A stretch of DNA of 64,000 nt from Thalassolituus sp. UBA674 (lineage in GTDB: Bacteria > Pseudomonadota > Gammaproteobacteria > Pseudomonadales > Oceanobacteraceae): assembly GCA_002298335.1 (NCBI GenBank), contig DBNK01000004.1, positions 62,001 to 126,000 on the forward strand, written 5' to 3'. The number at the start of each line of letters is the position of its first letter. Within the stretch, counting starts at the first letter, position 1. Below, piece by piece: positions 8,437 through 16,866 of this stretch. The notes beneath the pieces were generated by a model, which was not told the DNA's origin, ran no database searches, and saw nothing but the letters and a program-made list of their open reading frames with translations. Position numbers and translations under genes: made by a program.

Positions 8437-9789
8437 TCAGAGGCGGCTGATATCATTATAAAAGGCAACCGACATCAGCATGAGCAGAAGAAACATCCCC
8501 ATTTTGACGGCTGCAATCTGAACCGATTCCGGCAGGGGCCGGCCACGAATCAGTTCAGCGCTGTAAAACACAATGTGGCCGCCATCCAGTATCGGCACGG
8601 GCAACAGATTGAACACGCCCAGCGACACACTCAACAGTGCCAGAAATCCGGCAAACGCCAGCAAACCACCTGAGGCCGAATCGCCGGCTACTTTAGCAAT
8701 CGAGATAGGACCACTCAAGTTCTTTACAGGAAGTTCGCCGGAGAGCATTTTCCACGAAGCTTCCAGAGTGAAGACAATCATCTGACCGGTTTTCTCAATA
8801 CCGAGCTGCAGCGAACGCAGCGGACCCGGATAACTTTCGCGCAGCCAGGCGTCCGGAATCTCCGGTGACTGAGCCGTCACACCGATCTGCCCGACCGTTT
8901 CACCGGATTCCAGCTCAACGGCACGAGGTGTAGCCAGCACAGATACCGGCTCACCATTACGCAGAACACCGACCAAAATTTCCTGACCTGCTGCCGCACG
9001 TACACCGTCGACCCAATCGCGCCAGGACGTCAGTGCGTCGCCGTTCAGGCTGACCAGTTCGTCACCCGCCCTGAGGCCTGCGGCTGCAGCGGCAGACTCC
9101 GGCAGCACATCCTGAATGGTCAGTCCCGGCTCCGGCAGACGGGGCACGAGACCAAGACCAGTGATGGGTTCCGGCTGATCAGCATCCGCCAGATAACGCT
9201 TCAGAGTCAGCTGCAGGGTACGTTCCTGACCGTTCTCTCCACGAACCTCCACCGGCAGCGTCAGGCTTTCACCTATGTGTCCCAACAGCTGCCAGCTGAC
9301 ATCCTGCCATGACGTGGTCGGTTCCGAATCCACACTGAGAATCTCATCACCGGGGAGGAAACCAGCCGCCGCTGCAGGCGTGCCCTGATCTACACCACTG
9401 ATCACAGGAATCAGCGACGTAGTGCCCCCGATGAACAGGGCCCAGTACACCAGAATGGCAAAGATAAAGTTAGCCAGAGGACCCGCCGCGGCAATCGCGA
9501 TGCGCGCCCACGGCGACTTCTGGTTAAAGTCCTGGTCAGCCAGGTGATCAGGTACCGGCGCTTCACGGCTGTCGAGCATTTTGACATAGCCACCGAGAGG
9601 GATCGGTGCCACGGAATACGCCGTGCCATGACGGTCTTTGAGCTCGAACAGAGGTTTACCGAAGCCGACGGAGAAACGCAGCACCTTCACGCCCATGCGT
9701 CTCGCCACCCAGAAATGGCCATATTCATGGATCACCACCAGAATACTGATGGCCACAATAAAGTAGAGAATGGTATGCAACAGAGTCAC
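8437..9789 (-). CDS. rseP: Site-2 zinc protease RseP
   Basis: Inner-membrane intramembrane metalloprotease that cuts anti-sigma factor RseA after DegS, releasing sigma E; it also clears signal-peptide remnants. The start is a GTG at 9789, with AGGAG 8 bases upstream, which gives 450 residues (the family norm). The GTG overlaps the dxr stop by four bases (GTGA). The zinc motif HEYGH is at residues 21-25 in the first membrane helix. Two PDZ domains follow in the middle (about 115-300), and the LPVPILDGGH motif marks the third helix. The position dxr-rseP-bamA is the conserved one. Confidence 0.96.
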   Translation of the reverse strand: MTLLHTILYFIVAISILVVIHEYGHFWVARRMGVKVLRFSVGFGKPLFELKDRHGTAYSVAPIPLGGYVKMLDSREAPVPDHLADQDFNQKSPWARIAIAAAGPLANFIFAILVYWALFIGGTTSLIPVISGVDQGTPAAAAGFLPGDEILSVDSEPTTSWQDVSWQLLGHIGESLTLPVEVRGENGQERTLQLTLKRYLADADQPEPITGLGLVPRLPEPGLTIQDVLPESAAAAAGLRAGDELVSLNGDALTSWRDWVDGVRAAAGQEILVGVLRNGEPVSVLATPRAVELESGETVGQIGVTAQSPEIPDAWLRESYPGPLRSLQLGIEKTGQMIVFTLEASWKMLSGELPVKNLSGPISIAKVAGDSASGGLLAFAGFLALLSVSLGVFNLLPVPILDGGHIVFYSAELIRGRPLPESVQIAAVKMGMFLLLMLMSVAFYNDISRL

Positions 9790-11003
9790 GCGGTCACTCC
9801 TGCGGCCAGCGCACTGGCTTGTGTTCTGGCCCACTGATCGGCTCTGAGGACCACGTCGAGCGATGTTGCGGCTTCCACCTGATGATGACCCATAACCTGA
9901 CTGATCAGGGTTGGAATCGTGGTAAAGGGGATTTGTTCCCGCAGAAAACACTCAACCGCCACTTCATTGGCCGCATTGAGCACGGCAGGCATTGTACCTC
10001 CGGCGCGGAAAGCATCGCGGGCGAGCGTCAGACAGGGAAAAGCGGTTTCATCCGGGGCTTCGAAATCAAACCGGGCCAGATCAAACAGATCCAGAGAGGC
10101 GACGCCGGCATCAATCCGTTCCGGCCAGGCCATGGCATGAGCAATGGGGGTACGCATGTCCGGTTGCCCCAGTTGAGCCAGTACCGATCCGTCGCAGTAC
10201 TGCACCATGGAATGAATCACCGACTGCGGATGCACCACCACCTGAACATCATCCACGCCACAGCCGAACAGGAAGCAGGCTTCGATCAGCTCCAGACCTT
10301 TATTCATCAGGGTGGCAGAATCAACTGAGATTTTCTGTCCCATGGACCAGTTCGGATGGGCAACGGCCTGAGCCGGCGTTACATCGTCAAGCTGTTCTGA
10401 CGTGCGACCACGGAAGGGACCGCCGGACGCCGTCAGCAGGATGCGCCGGATACCGTGTTCCGCGAAATTGCCGCGGTAGTTTTCCGGCATCGACTGAAAA
10501 ATGGCGTTGTGTTCGCTGTCGATCGGCAGCAGTGTGGCCCCGCCCTCGCGCACTGCCTGCAGAAACAGCGGGCCTGCCATCACCAGACTTTCTTTGTTGG
10601 CCAGCAACACGCGTTTACCACTGCGGGCGGCGGCAAGTGTCGGCAGCAGTCCGGCGGCGCCGACAATAGCGGCCATGACCTGATCCACCTGGGGCGCAGA
10701 AGCTACCATGCTGAGGGCTTCCGTACCGCTGAGCACCTGTGTCGGAATACCCGGTGGCAGAGCGTCCCGCAGCTCCTGCGCGGCACCTGCATCCGTCATC
10801 ACGGCGATGTGTGGAGAAAATTCAATGATCTGTTCACGCATGACCGCTACGTTACGGGCCGCGGTCAGAGCGTAGACACGGAAGCGTTGCGGATGGCGGC
10901 GCACCACATCCAGCGTACTGCCCCCAATGGAACCGGTTGACCCCAGCACCGTCAGCCATTGCAGACCGGCTTCTCCGTCGGTAAGACCGGAAGCCAGCGT
11001 CAT
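9786..11003 (-). CDS. dxr: 1-deoxy-D-xylulose-5-phosphate reductoisomerase
   Basis: NADPH-dependent enzyme that makes 2-C-methyl-D-erythritol 4-phosphate, the committed step of the non-mevalonate isoprenoid route, feeding UppS nearby. The ATG at 11003 overlaps the cdsA stop by four bases and gives 405 residues. The Rossmann motif GSTGSIGGSTLDV is at about residues 20-32, the NKESLV segment near 130, and the metal-site region LPIDSEHNAIFQ near 155. The C-terminal NAANEVAV motif is present. A five-codon longer start exists but would run deeper into cdsA. Confidence 0.96.
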   Translation of the reverse strand: MTLASGLTDGEAGLQWLTVLGSTGSIGGSTLDVVRRHPQRFRVYALTAARNVAVMREQIIEFSPHIAVMTDAGAAQELRDALPPGIPTQVLSGTEALSMVASAPQVDQVMAAIVGAAGLLPTLAAARSGKRVLLANKESLVMAGPLFLQAVREGGATLLPIDSEHNAIFQSMPENYRGNFAEHGIRRILLTASGGPFRGRTSEQLDDVTPAQAVAHPNWSMGQKISVDSATLMNKGLELIEACFLFGCGVDDVQVVVHPQSVIHSMVQYCDGSVLAQLGQPDMRTPIAHAMAWPERIDAGVASLDLFDLARFDFEAPDETAFPCLTLARDAFRAGGTMPAVLNAANEVAVECFLREQIPFTTIPTLISQVMGHHQVEAATSLDVVLRADQWARTQASALAAGVTA

Positions 11004-11887
11004 GCAACCAGTCTCCACTCCAGCAGCAGCATCATAAAGGCAAACACCGGCACTGCGGCTGCCATACTGTCGATACGGTCAAGCACACCACCGTGACCCG
11101 GCAGCAGGGATGAACTGTCTTTGATCCCCCGGTGACGCTTCATCATACTTTCCACCAGATCGCCGAGAACTGAGATCACCATAGTCAGCAGAGTAATGAT
11201 GATGATCTTCACGGCCTCCAGCAGATCAATACGCTCAATCCAGTGATCAAAGGCAACACAGGCCAGCAGAGCCAGCAGCAGGGTTGTGGCCAGGCCACCC
11301 CAGAATCCGGCCCAGGATTTACCCGGGCTGACTTTCGGCGCCAGCTTGCTGTTACCCCAGCGACGACCGGCAAAATAGGCACCGGTATCCGCACCCCAGA
11401 CCACCAGCATCACGTAGATGATCAGCACGGAGCTGTGCGGCTCTTCTTTCAGGTGCATAAAGCCGACCCACATGGGGATCAGCACACAAATACCGAGAAA
11501 CGCACGCACTACCCGGGCATTCCAGACGCCGGTGCCTCCCGGATAATGCTTCACCATGGCAAAGGCAACGATCCACCACAGGGTGCCGGCCGCCAGAAAC
11601 CAGATTTTCCATTCGGGATGAACCCGCAGAATCCGGGCGCTGATGTAGAGGCAGGCAAAGACAATGAAGGCGTAAAGCAGACGGCTCCAGTTTTTCTGGT
11701 AGCCGGCGATGTTGGCCCATTCCCAGGCGCCTACAGTAGCAATAAAGGCGATGAAAAAAGCGAAGGGTTTAAGCGGCAGGATAAAAATGCCGACGATCAT
11801 CACTGGTGCAAGCACCAGTGCGGTGATGACCCGCGTGCGGGTGCTGCTCTGAGCGACCGGCTTAACGGGGTTGCTGTAACTGGTCAT
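11000..11887 (-). CDS. cdsA: Phosphatidate cytidylyltransferase CdsA
   Basis: Inner-membrane enzyme making CDP-diacylglycerol from phosphatidic acid and CTP, the branch point of phospholipid synthesis. With the ATG at 11887 the protein has 295 residues and about eight membrane segments. The family signature near the C-terminus is present (KRHRGIKDSSSLLPGHGG, then DRIDS). This start overlaps the end of uppS by 26 bases. No later ATG precedes the first helix, so the overlap seems real. Expression probably depends on translational coupling to uppS. Confidence 0.95.
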   Translation of the reverse strand: MTSYSNPVKPVAQSSTRTRVITALVLAPVMIVGIFILPLKPFAFFIAFIATVGAWEWANIAGYQKNWSRLLYAFIVFACLYISARILRVHPEWKIWFLAAGTLWWIVAFAMVKHYPGGTGVWNARVVRAFLGICVLIPMWVGFMHLKEEPHSSVLIIYVMLVVWGADTGAYFAGRRWGNSKLAPKVSPGKSWAGFWGGLATTLLLALLACVAFDHWIERIDLLEAVKIIIITLLTMVISVLGDLVESMMKRHRGIKDSSSLLPGHGGVLDRIDSMAAAVPVFAFMMLLLEWRLVA

Positions 11888-12620
11888 CAGTTCGTCCGAA
11901 ACGTCGTGCCCGGGATGCAAAGTCATCCAGGGCTTTCTTATATTCATCGTGTTTGAAGTCCGGCCACAGTTCGTCTGTGAAATAGAACTCCGAATACGCT
12001 GTCTGCCAGAGCATGAAGTTACTGATCCGGCGCTCACCACCGGTACGGATCATAAAGTCCGGCGACGGCAGATCACTCAGCCAGGTGTACTGGTGAAAGG
12101 TCTGCTCCGTGATATCCGCCGGAGACAACCGGCCTTCACGGACGTCTTCGGCAATACGCCGGGCGGCCTGAGTGATGTCCCATTGTCCGCCATAGTTGGC
12201 TGCGATCACCAGTGTCATGCGCTGATTATCACGGGTCAGTGCTTCAGCCTCGGCAATGAGTGACTGAATCTGCCCGGTAAAGCCCGACAGATCGCCCATC
12301 ACCCGCAGGCGGATGCCATTCCTGTGCAGTTTATTCACTTCCCGCTGCAGCGCCATGATAAACAGCTGCATCAGGGCGTTGACTTCGTCCGGCGGACGCC
12401 GCCAGTTCTCGCTGCTGAAGGCAAACAGGGTCAGAACTTCAACACCTTCACGGGCGGAAACTTCCACCACTGCGCGGACGGCATCGACTCCCGCCTTATG
12501 GCCGGAAACCCCGGGGATAAAGCGTTTTTTTGCCCAGCGGTTGTTGCCATCCATAATGATGGCAACATGGCGCGGCACGCCACCCTGAGCGGCCTGTGTA
12601 TCATCAATGCTGGTTGACAT
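11862..12620 (-). CDS. uppS: Undecaprenyl diphosphate synthase
   Basis: Cis-prenyltransferase that elongates farnesyl diphosphate with eight isopentenyl units to the C55 carrier lipid used for peptidoglycan and O-antigen. The 252 residues carry the catalytic Asp24 in IIMDGNNRWA, the FAFSSENWRRP motif near residue 70, and the C-terminal RTGGERRISNFMLWQ motif that binds isopentenyl diphosphate. It lies eight bases after frr and overlaps cdsA by 26 bases, in the standard frr-uppS-cdsA-dxr order. Confidence 0.97.
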   Translation of the reverse strand: MSTSIDDTQAAQGGVPRHVAIIMDGNNRWAKKRFIPGVSGHKAGVDAVRAVVEVSAREGVEVLTLFAFSSENWRRPPDEVNALMQLFIMALQREVNKLHRNGIRLRVMGDLSGFTGQIQSLIAEAEALTRDNQRMTLVIAANYGGQWDITQAARRIAEDVREGRLSPADITEQTFHQYTWLSDLPSPDFMIRTGGERRISNFMLWQTAYSEFYFTDELWPDFKHDEYKKALDDFASRARRFGRTDDQLQQPR

Positions 12621-12628
12621 GCAGGCGG

Positions 12629-13186
12629 TCAGACCTTCATCAGGTCAGTTTCTTTTTCCGCCAGCAGGTTATCCACCTGCCCAATGAACTTGTCGGTCAG
12701 CTTCTGCATTGCATCTTCCGCACCGCGGGATTCATCTTCGGTGATTTCCTTTTCTTTCAGCAGATCTTTATACGTGCTGTTGGCATCACGGCGGATATTG
12801 CGGATGGAAACACGGCCTTTCTCCGCTTCGGAACGGGCCTGTTTGATGTAGTCCTTACGGGTCTCTTCGGTCAGTGCCGGCATCGGCAGACGGATGGTGT
12901 CGCCGTTGGTGGCCGGGTTCAGACCCAGATCCGACTTCAGAATGGCACGCTCAATCACAGGCACCATGTTCTTTTCCCACGGGCTGATCGCCAGACTGCG
13001 GGCATCTTCAACAATGACGTTGGCAACCTGAGTGATCGGTGTCGGCGTGCCATAGTAATCCACCATAACACCGTCGAGGATGGCCGGATTCGCACGACCG
13101 GTACGCACTTTTTTGAAGGCTTCTGCCAGCGAGTGCAGGCTTTTGCTCATGCGCTCTTCCGCGTCTTTGTGAATCTCATCAATCAT
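12629..13186 (-). CDS. frr: Ribosome recycling factor
   Basis: Splits the post-termination ribosome together with EF-G. The 185 residues are the exact usual length. The family hallmark KKVRTGRANPAIL is at about residues 25-37, followed by VDYYGTPTPI, and the C-terminal helical bundle is Lys/Glu rich. It lies four bases after pyrH in the rpsB-tsf-pyrH-frr translation block. Nothing unusual was seen. Confidence 0.98.
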   Translation of the reverse strand: MIDEIHKDAEERMSKSLHSLAEAFKKVRTGRANPAILDGVMVDYYGTPTPITQVANVIVEDARSLAISPWEKNMVPVIERAILKSDLGLNPATNGDTIRLPMPALTEETRKDYIKQARSEAEKGRVSIRNIRRDANSTYKDLLKEKEITEDESRGAEDAMQKLTDKFIGQVDNLLAEKETDLMKV

Positions 13187-13190
13187 GTTT

Positions 13191-13922
13191 TCAGTCTCCG
13201 CTTACTATCAGTGTGCCATCCTGACCGCCGGTAACGATCCGGGCAAGCACACCGGTTGCATTCATATTGTAAACCCGCAGCGGCATGTCGTGATCACGTG
13301 CCAGTACGATGGCGGTGAGGTCCATCACGCCCAGCTGCTTTTCCAGCACTTCATTGAAGGTCAGACGCTCATATTTCTCAGCGCCCGGGTCTTTTTTCGG
13401 ATCGGCTGTGTACACGCCATCAACATTGGTGGCTTTCAGCACCAGATCCGCTTCGATTTCAATCCCGCGCAGACAGGCAGCGGAATCAGTGGTAAAAAAC
13501 GGGTTGCCGGTACCAGCCGCAAAAATCACGACATCACCCTGAGCAAGCGCCCGGATGGCACTGCGGCGGTCGTAATGATCAACCACACCGCTCATGGGTA
13601 TGGCAGACATCACCCGGGTAGTGATATTCGCACGTTCCAGTGCGTCGCGCATGGCCAGCGCGTTCATCACGGTGGCCAGCATGCCCATATGATCACCGGC
13701 AACCCGGTCAAGGCCAGCTTCACTCAATGCTTTACCACGGAACAGGTTACCACCACCGATAACCAGACCGACCTGAACTCCGATACCTTTCAGCTGACCG
13801 ATTTCCAGTGCCATACGGTCCAGCACTTTCGGGTCGATGCCGAAATCCATATCCCCCATCAGGGCTTCGCCACTCAGTTTCAGCAGGATACGTTTGTATT
13901 TAGAGTTTTTATGATCGGCCAT
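13191..13922 (-). CDS. pyrH: UMP kinase
   Basis: Phosphorylates UMP to UDP; in bacteria this is a hexameric amino-acid-kinase-fold enzyme, feedback-inhibited by UTP and activated by GTP. The 243 residues show KRILLKLSGEAL at the N-terminus, VIGGGNLFRG near residue 55, and the GTGNPFFTTDSAA nucleotide loop near 140. It lies about 106 bases after tsf, with a hairpin between them (13965-13988), and leads into frr. Confidence 0.98.
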   Translation of the reverse strand: MADHKNSKYKRILLKLSGEALMGDMDFGIDPKVLDRMALEIGQLKGIGVQVGLVIGGGNLFRGKALSEAGLDRVAGDHMGMLATVMNALAMRDALERANITTRVMSAIPMSGVVDHYDRRSAIRALAQGDVVIFAAGTGNPFFTTDSAACLRGIEIEADLVLKATNVDGVYTADPKKDPGAEKYERLTFNEVLEKQLGVMDLTAIVLARDHDMPLRVYNMNATGVLARIVTGGQDGTLIVSGD

Positions 13923-13964
13923 GGTGAGCTCCGCAGAATGAAAGAAACTTGCCTGTATATACGA

Positions 13965-13988
13965 ATATGCCGGGCAAACCCGGCATAT
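13965..13988 (-). terminator. Hairpin between tsf and pyrH
   Basis: A perfect 10-bp inverted repeat, ATATGCCGGG and CCCGGCATAT, separated by the 4-base loop CAAA, about 40 bases after the tsf stop. No U-tract follows on the minus strand, so it is more likely a partial terminator, processing site or 3' stabiliser of the rpsB-tsf message than a full stop. Confidence 0.5.
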
Positions 13989-14028
13989 AATGAGGCAGAT
14001 ACACGAGGTGTTCTACCTTGTGACGCAA

Positions 14029-14883
14029 TCAGCCCTTCAGCTGTGCAGCCACTTCAGCAGCAAAGTCGACATGTTCGACTTCGATACCTTCACCCACTTC
14101 CATACGGATGAAACCGATCACTTCGGCACCGGCGTCTTTGGCCAGCTGACCGATGGTCACGTCCGGGTTTTTAACGAAAGGCTGTTCGACCAGGCTGTTC
14201 TCTTTCAGGAACTTCTTGATACGGCCGCCCATCATTTTTTCAACGATCTCAGCAGGCTTGCCAGCCATGTCCGGCTGCGCCTTGATGATTTCTTTCTCTT
14301 TCTCGAGAACGTCTTCAGGCATTTCATCCGGGTGAGTGACACGTGGGTTAGACGCGGTCACGTGCATGGCAATGTCTTTGGCCAGTTCTTCAGAACCACC
14401 CTTCAGAGCGACCACACAACCGATCTTGCCGTTTGAGTGCAGGTAAGCACCTACAGTGTCAGATTCGATCATAACCGGACGACGTACGGTGATGTTTTCA
14501 CCGATTTTCTGCACCAGGGACATACGTGCTTCTTCCAGCTCGCCCGCCATCAGTTCAGCAACGTCGGTCTGCTTGGTGGCAACCAGCTTGGCAACAACCT
14601 GGTCAGCGAAGTTGTTGAAGTTGGAATCACCGGCTGCAAAGTCGGTCTCAGAGTTCACTTCAACCATGTAAGCAACGCCGCCTTCAACGACGATACGCAG
14701 CTTACCTTCGGCAGCAGTACGGTCTGCTTTTTTCGCCGCTTTCAGACCGGAGTTTTTACGCAGGTCTTCAATGGCCAGTTCGATATCGCCATCGTTTGCA
14801 GTCAGTGCTTTTTTGCACTCCAGCATGCCAAGGCCAGTACGTTCACGCAGCTCTTTTACCAGTGCAGCTGATACGTTTGCCAT
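14029..14883 (-). CDS. tsf: Elongation factor Ts
   Basis: Guanine-nucleotide exchange factor for EF-Tu. The 284 residues open with the UBA-like domain (VKELRERTGLGMLECKKAL). The Tu-contact motif (VEVNSETDFAA) lies near residue 76, followed by a repeated core and a coiled-coil insert. It is downstream of rpsB in the universal rpsB-tsf pair. An intrinsic hairpin between the two (14925-14949) should lower tsf relative to rpsB. Confidence 0.98.
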   Translation of the reverse strand: MANVSAALVKELRERTGLGMLECKKALTANDGDIELAIEDLRKNSGLKAAKKADRTAAEGKLRIVVEGGVAYMVEVNSETDFAAGDSNFNNFADQVVAKLVATKQTDVAELMAGELEEARMSLVQKIGENITVRRPVMIESDTVGAYLHSNGKIGCVVALKGGSEELAKDIAMHVTASNPRVTHPDEMPEDVLEKEKEIIKAQPDMAGKPAEIVEKMMGGRIKKFLKENSLVEQPFVKNPDVTIGQLAKDAGAEVIGFIRMEVGEGIEVEHVDFAAEVAAQLKG

Positions 14884-14924
14884 TTTCGGTATCCTCTTTA
14901 ATTCTGAATAGTGAAATATCTTCT

Positions 14925-14949
14925 GAAAAAAAAGGGGCTGAGCCCCTTT
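14925..14949 (-). terminator. rpsB-tsf intergenic attenuator/terminator
   Basis: On the minus strand, just after rpsB, GGGGC and GCCCC pair around a 3-base loop (extended by flanking A/U pairs) and are followed by eight or nine U residues. It is a textbook intrinsic terminator but lies inside a two-gene operon, so partial read-through into tsf is expected, as known for rpsB-tsf in other gammaproteobacteria. Confidence 0.85.
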
Positions 14950-14960
14950 CTCTTGTCGGC

Positions 14961-15704
14961 TTAGCCGGCAGTTTCCGGCGCAGGCTCTTCAGCCACTTCG
15001 ACGAACTCGTCGGCAGCGGCACCGCCCTGCTTACCTTCCAGAATGGCATCAGCGATACCAGTGCTGTAGATCTGGATGGCACGGATGGCGTCGTCGTTAC
15101 CTGGGATAACGTAGTCAACGCCGTCAGGGTTGGAGTTGGTATCAACGATACCGATCACCGGGATACCCAGCTTGTTGGCTTCCTGAACAGCGATACGCTC
15201 GTGGTCAACGTCGATCACGAACAGTGCATCAGGCAGACCGCCCATTTCTTTGATACCACCGATAGAACGCTCCAGCTTCTCCATTTCACGGGTACGCATC
15301 AGAGCTTCTTTCTTGGTCAGCTGCTCAAAAGTACCGTCGGTTTGCTGGGCTTCCAGCTCACGCAGACGTTTGATGGACTGACGGATGGTTTTGTAGTTGG
15401 TCAGCATACCGCCCAACCAGCGATGAGCAACGAAAGGCTGACCAGAACGTTCGGCCTGCTCTTTGATGATCTTACCGGCTGCACGCTTGGTGCCGACAAA
15501 CAGAATTTTGTTGTTGCGGGAAGACATACCTTCAGCCAGCTTCAGAGCGTCGTTCAGCGCAGGAACAGTCTGTTCGAGGTTGATGATATGAATTTTGTTG
15601 CGGGCACCGAAGATGTACTTGCCCATTTTTGGGTTCCAGTAACGGGTCTGGTGTCCGAAGTGTACGCCTGCCTTCAGCAGGTCACGCATGCTAACTTGAG
15701 CCAT
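14961..15704 (-). CDS. rpsB: 30S ribosomal protein S2
   Basis: Late-assembling small-subunit protein that helps bind S1. The 247 residues include MRDLLKAGVHFGHQTRYWNPKM at the start, the FVGTKRAAG segment near residue 70, and the HRWLGGMLTNYKTI signature near residue 100. The tail is acidic. It is the first gene of the operon, behind a leader of about 170 bases and a sigma70-like promoter, and diverges from map. Confidence 0.98.
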   Translation of the reverse strand: MAQVSMRDLLKAGVHFGHQTRYWNPKMGKYIFGARNKIHIINLEQTVPALNDALKLAEGMSSRNNKILFVGTKRAAGKIIKEQAERSGQPFVAHRWLGGMLTNYKTIRQSIKRLRELEAQQTDGTFEQLTKKEALMRTREMEKLERSIGGIKEMGGLPDALFVIDVDHERIAVQEANKLGIPVIGIVDTNSNPDGVDYVIPGNDDAIRAIQIYSTGIADAILEGKQGGAAADEFVEVAEEPAPETAG

Positions 15705-15873
15705 GATTAATTACCTTATTAGGGGTTAAGCCTCCATGTACCCTCAGTTCCGACCCGCTGTCGCAGGCACCCCGGAACTTCGTTGCGGCACATGTGTGTT
15801 ATTTCGTCACCCTGTTCTCCGCAGCCTGACTCAGCTGAGTCTGACTGACAGGTCAGAGGACGGCGTTTCCGCG
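15705..15873 (-). promoter_or_regulatory. Long 5' leader of rpsB
   Basis: About 170 bases lie between the inferred transcription start and the rpsB ATG, with no coding frame. In gammaproteobacteria the rpsB leader is a known target of autogenous repression by S2. The length and position fit that, but the specific structure was not verified here. The last bases before the ATG give a modest AAGG ribosome site. Confidence 0.5.
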
Positions 15874-15879
15874 GGGCGC

Positions 15880-15909
15880 TTTATACCACTTTCAGCCCGG
15901 CAATGCCAG
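15880..15909 (-). promoter_or_regulatory. Promoter of the rpsB operon
   Basis: On the minus strand, CTGGCA (four of six matches to the -35 consensus) is followed after 18 bases by TATAAA (-10). Directly downstream is a GC-rich discriminator (GCGCCCCGCGG), the hallmark of stringently controlled ribosomal promoters. Confidence 0.65.
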
Positions 15910-16003
15910 CCGGATTCCGCTCAGCTCAGTGACATTCTGCCCCACCGGACTGCCACCTGTGCCGATACATCCGGAAATATCTGCCGGAAGCCGATCCTGC
16001 TGG

Positions 16004-16032
16004 TTCAACCCCACGTGTACAAACTGTACAAT
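16004..16032 (+). promoter_or_regulatory. Probable promoter of map
   Basis: TTCAAC and TACAAT are separated by 17 bases, with the -10 box 38 bases before the map ATG. The -35 box is weak (three of six). It faces away from the rpsB promoter, making this a divergent regulatory region of about 360 bases. Confidence 0.5.
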
Positions 16033-16069
16033 ACGGGCCTTATTGCACTGCAGGCCTTCTTTATTTCCA

Positions 16070-16849
16070 ATGAGCGTCATCATTAATACAGCCGAAGATA
16101 TCGAGAAAATGCGCGTTGCCGGCCGGCTGGCCGCCGAGGTGCTTGAGATGATCGGCGAGCACGTCCGTCCCGGCGTATCCACCGGCGAACTGGACCGTAT
16201 CTGTCACGACTATATTGTCAATGTGCAGCAGGCCATTCCGGCTCCGCTGAACTACCACGGCTTCCCCAAGTCCATCTGTACCTCAATCAATCAGGTGATC
16301 TGTCACGGCATCCCCAGTGATGACAAGCTGCTGAAGAAGGGCGATATCGTCAACATCGATATCACCGTCATCAAGGATGGTTACCACGGCGATACCAGCA
16401 AGATGTTCATGGTCGGCGAGGTTCTGCCCGCCGTCGACCGTCTGGTCAAGATCACTCAGGAATGCCTGTATCTGGCTATTGATATGGTCAAGCCGGGTAC
16501 TCAGCTGGGGGATATCGGCCACGCGATCCAGCAGCATGCTGAATCCAATCACTACTCTGTTGTGCGTGAATACTGCGGCCACGGTATTGGCAAGACCTTC
16601 CATGCCGACCCTCAGGTGCTGCACTACGGCAAGCCGGGTACCGGCATGGCACTGCAGGAAGGCATGACTTTCACCATTGAGCCTATGATCAACCTGGGTG
16701 TGCGCCAGAACAAACTGATGAAAGACGGCTGGACGGTGGTCACCAAAGACCGTAAGCCGTCTGCCCAGTGGGAACACACACTGCTGGTCACTGCGACCGG
16801 CGTGGATGTACTGACCCGGCGTAAAGAGGAAGAGCAGTTCTGGAACTGA
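16070..16849 (+). CDS. map: Methionine aminopeptidase, type I
   Basis: Removes the initiator Met from nascent chains in the cytoplasm. The ATG at 16070 gives 259 residues, matching type I enzymes (E. coli 264). Longer upstream reading would cross the promoter region. The di-metal ligands are visible: Asp in VNIDITVIKDGYHGDTS, His in CGHGIGKTFH, Glu in FTIEPM and Glu near the C-terminus in QWEHT. Placement divergent from rpsB is the standard gammaproteobacterial arrangement, and glnD follows after 17 bases. Confidence 0.97.
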   Translation: MSVIINTAEDIEKMRVAGRLAAEVLEMIGEHVRPGVSTGELDRICHDYIVNVQQAIPAPLNYHGFPKSICTSINQVICHGIPSDDKLLKKGDIVNIDITVIKDGYHGDTSKMFMVGEVLPAVDRLVKITQECLYLAIDMVKPGTQLGDIGHAIQQHAESNHYSVVREYCGHGIGKTFHADPQVLHYGKPGTGMALQEGMTFTIEPMINLGVRQNKLMKDGWTVVTKDRKPSAQWEHTLLVTATGVDVLTRRKEEEQFWN

Positions 16850-16866
16850 GAGCTGCGTTACCGGCC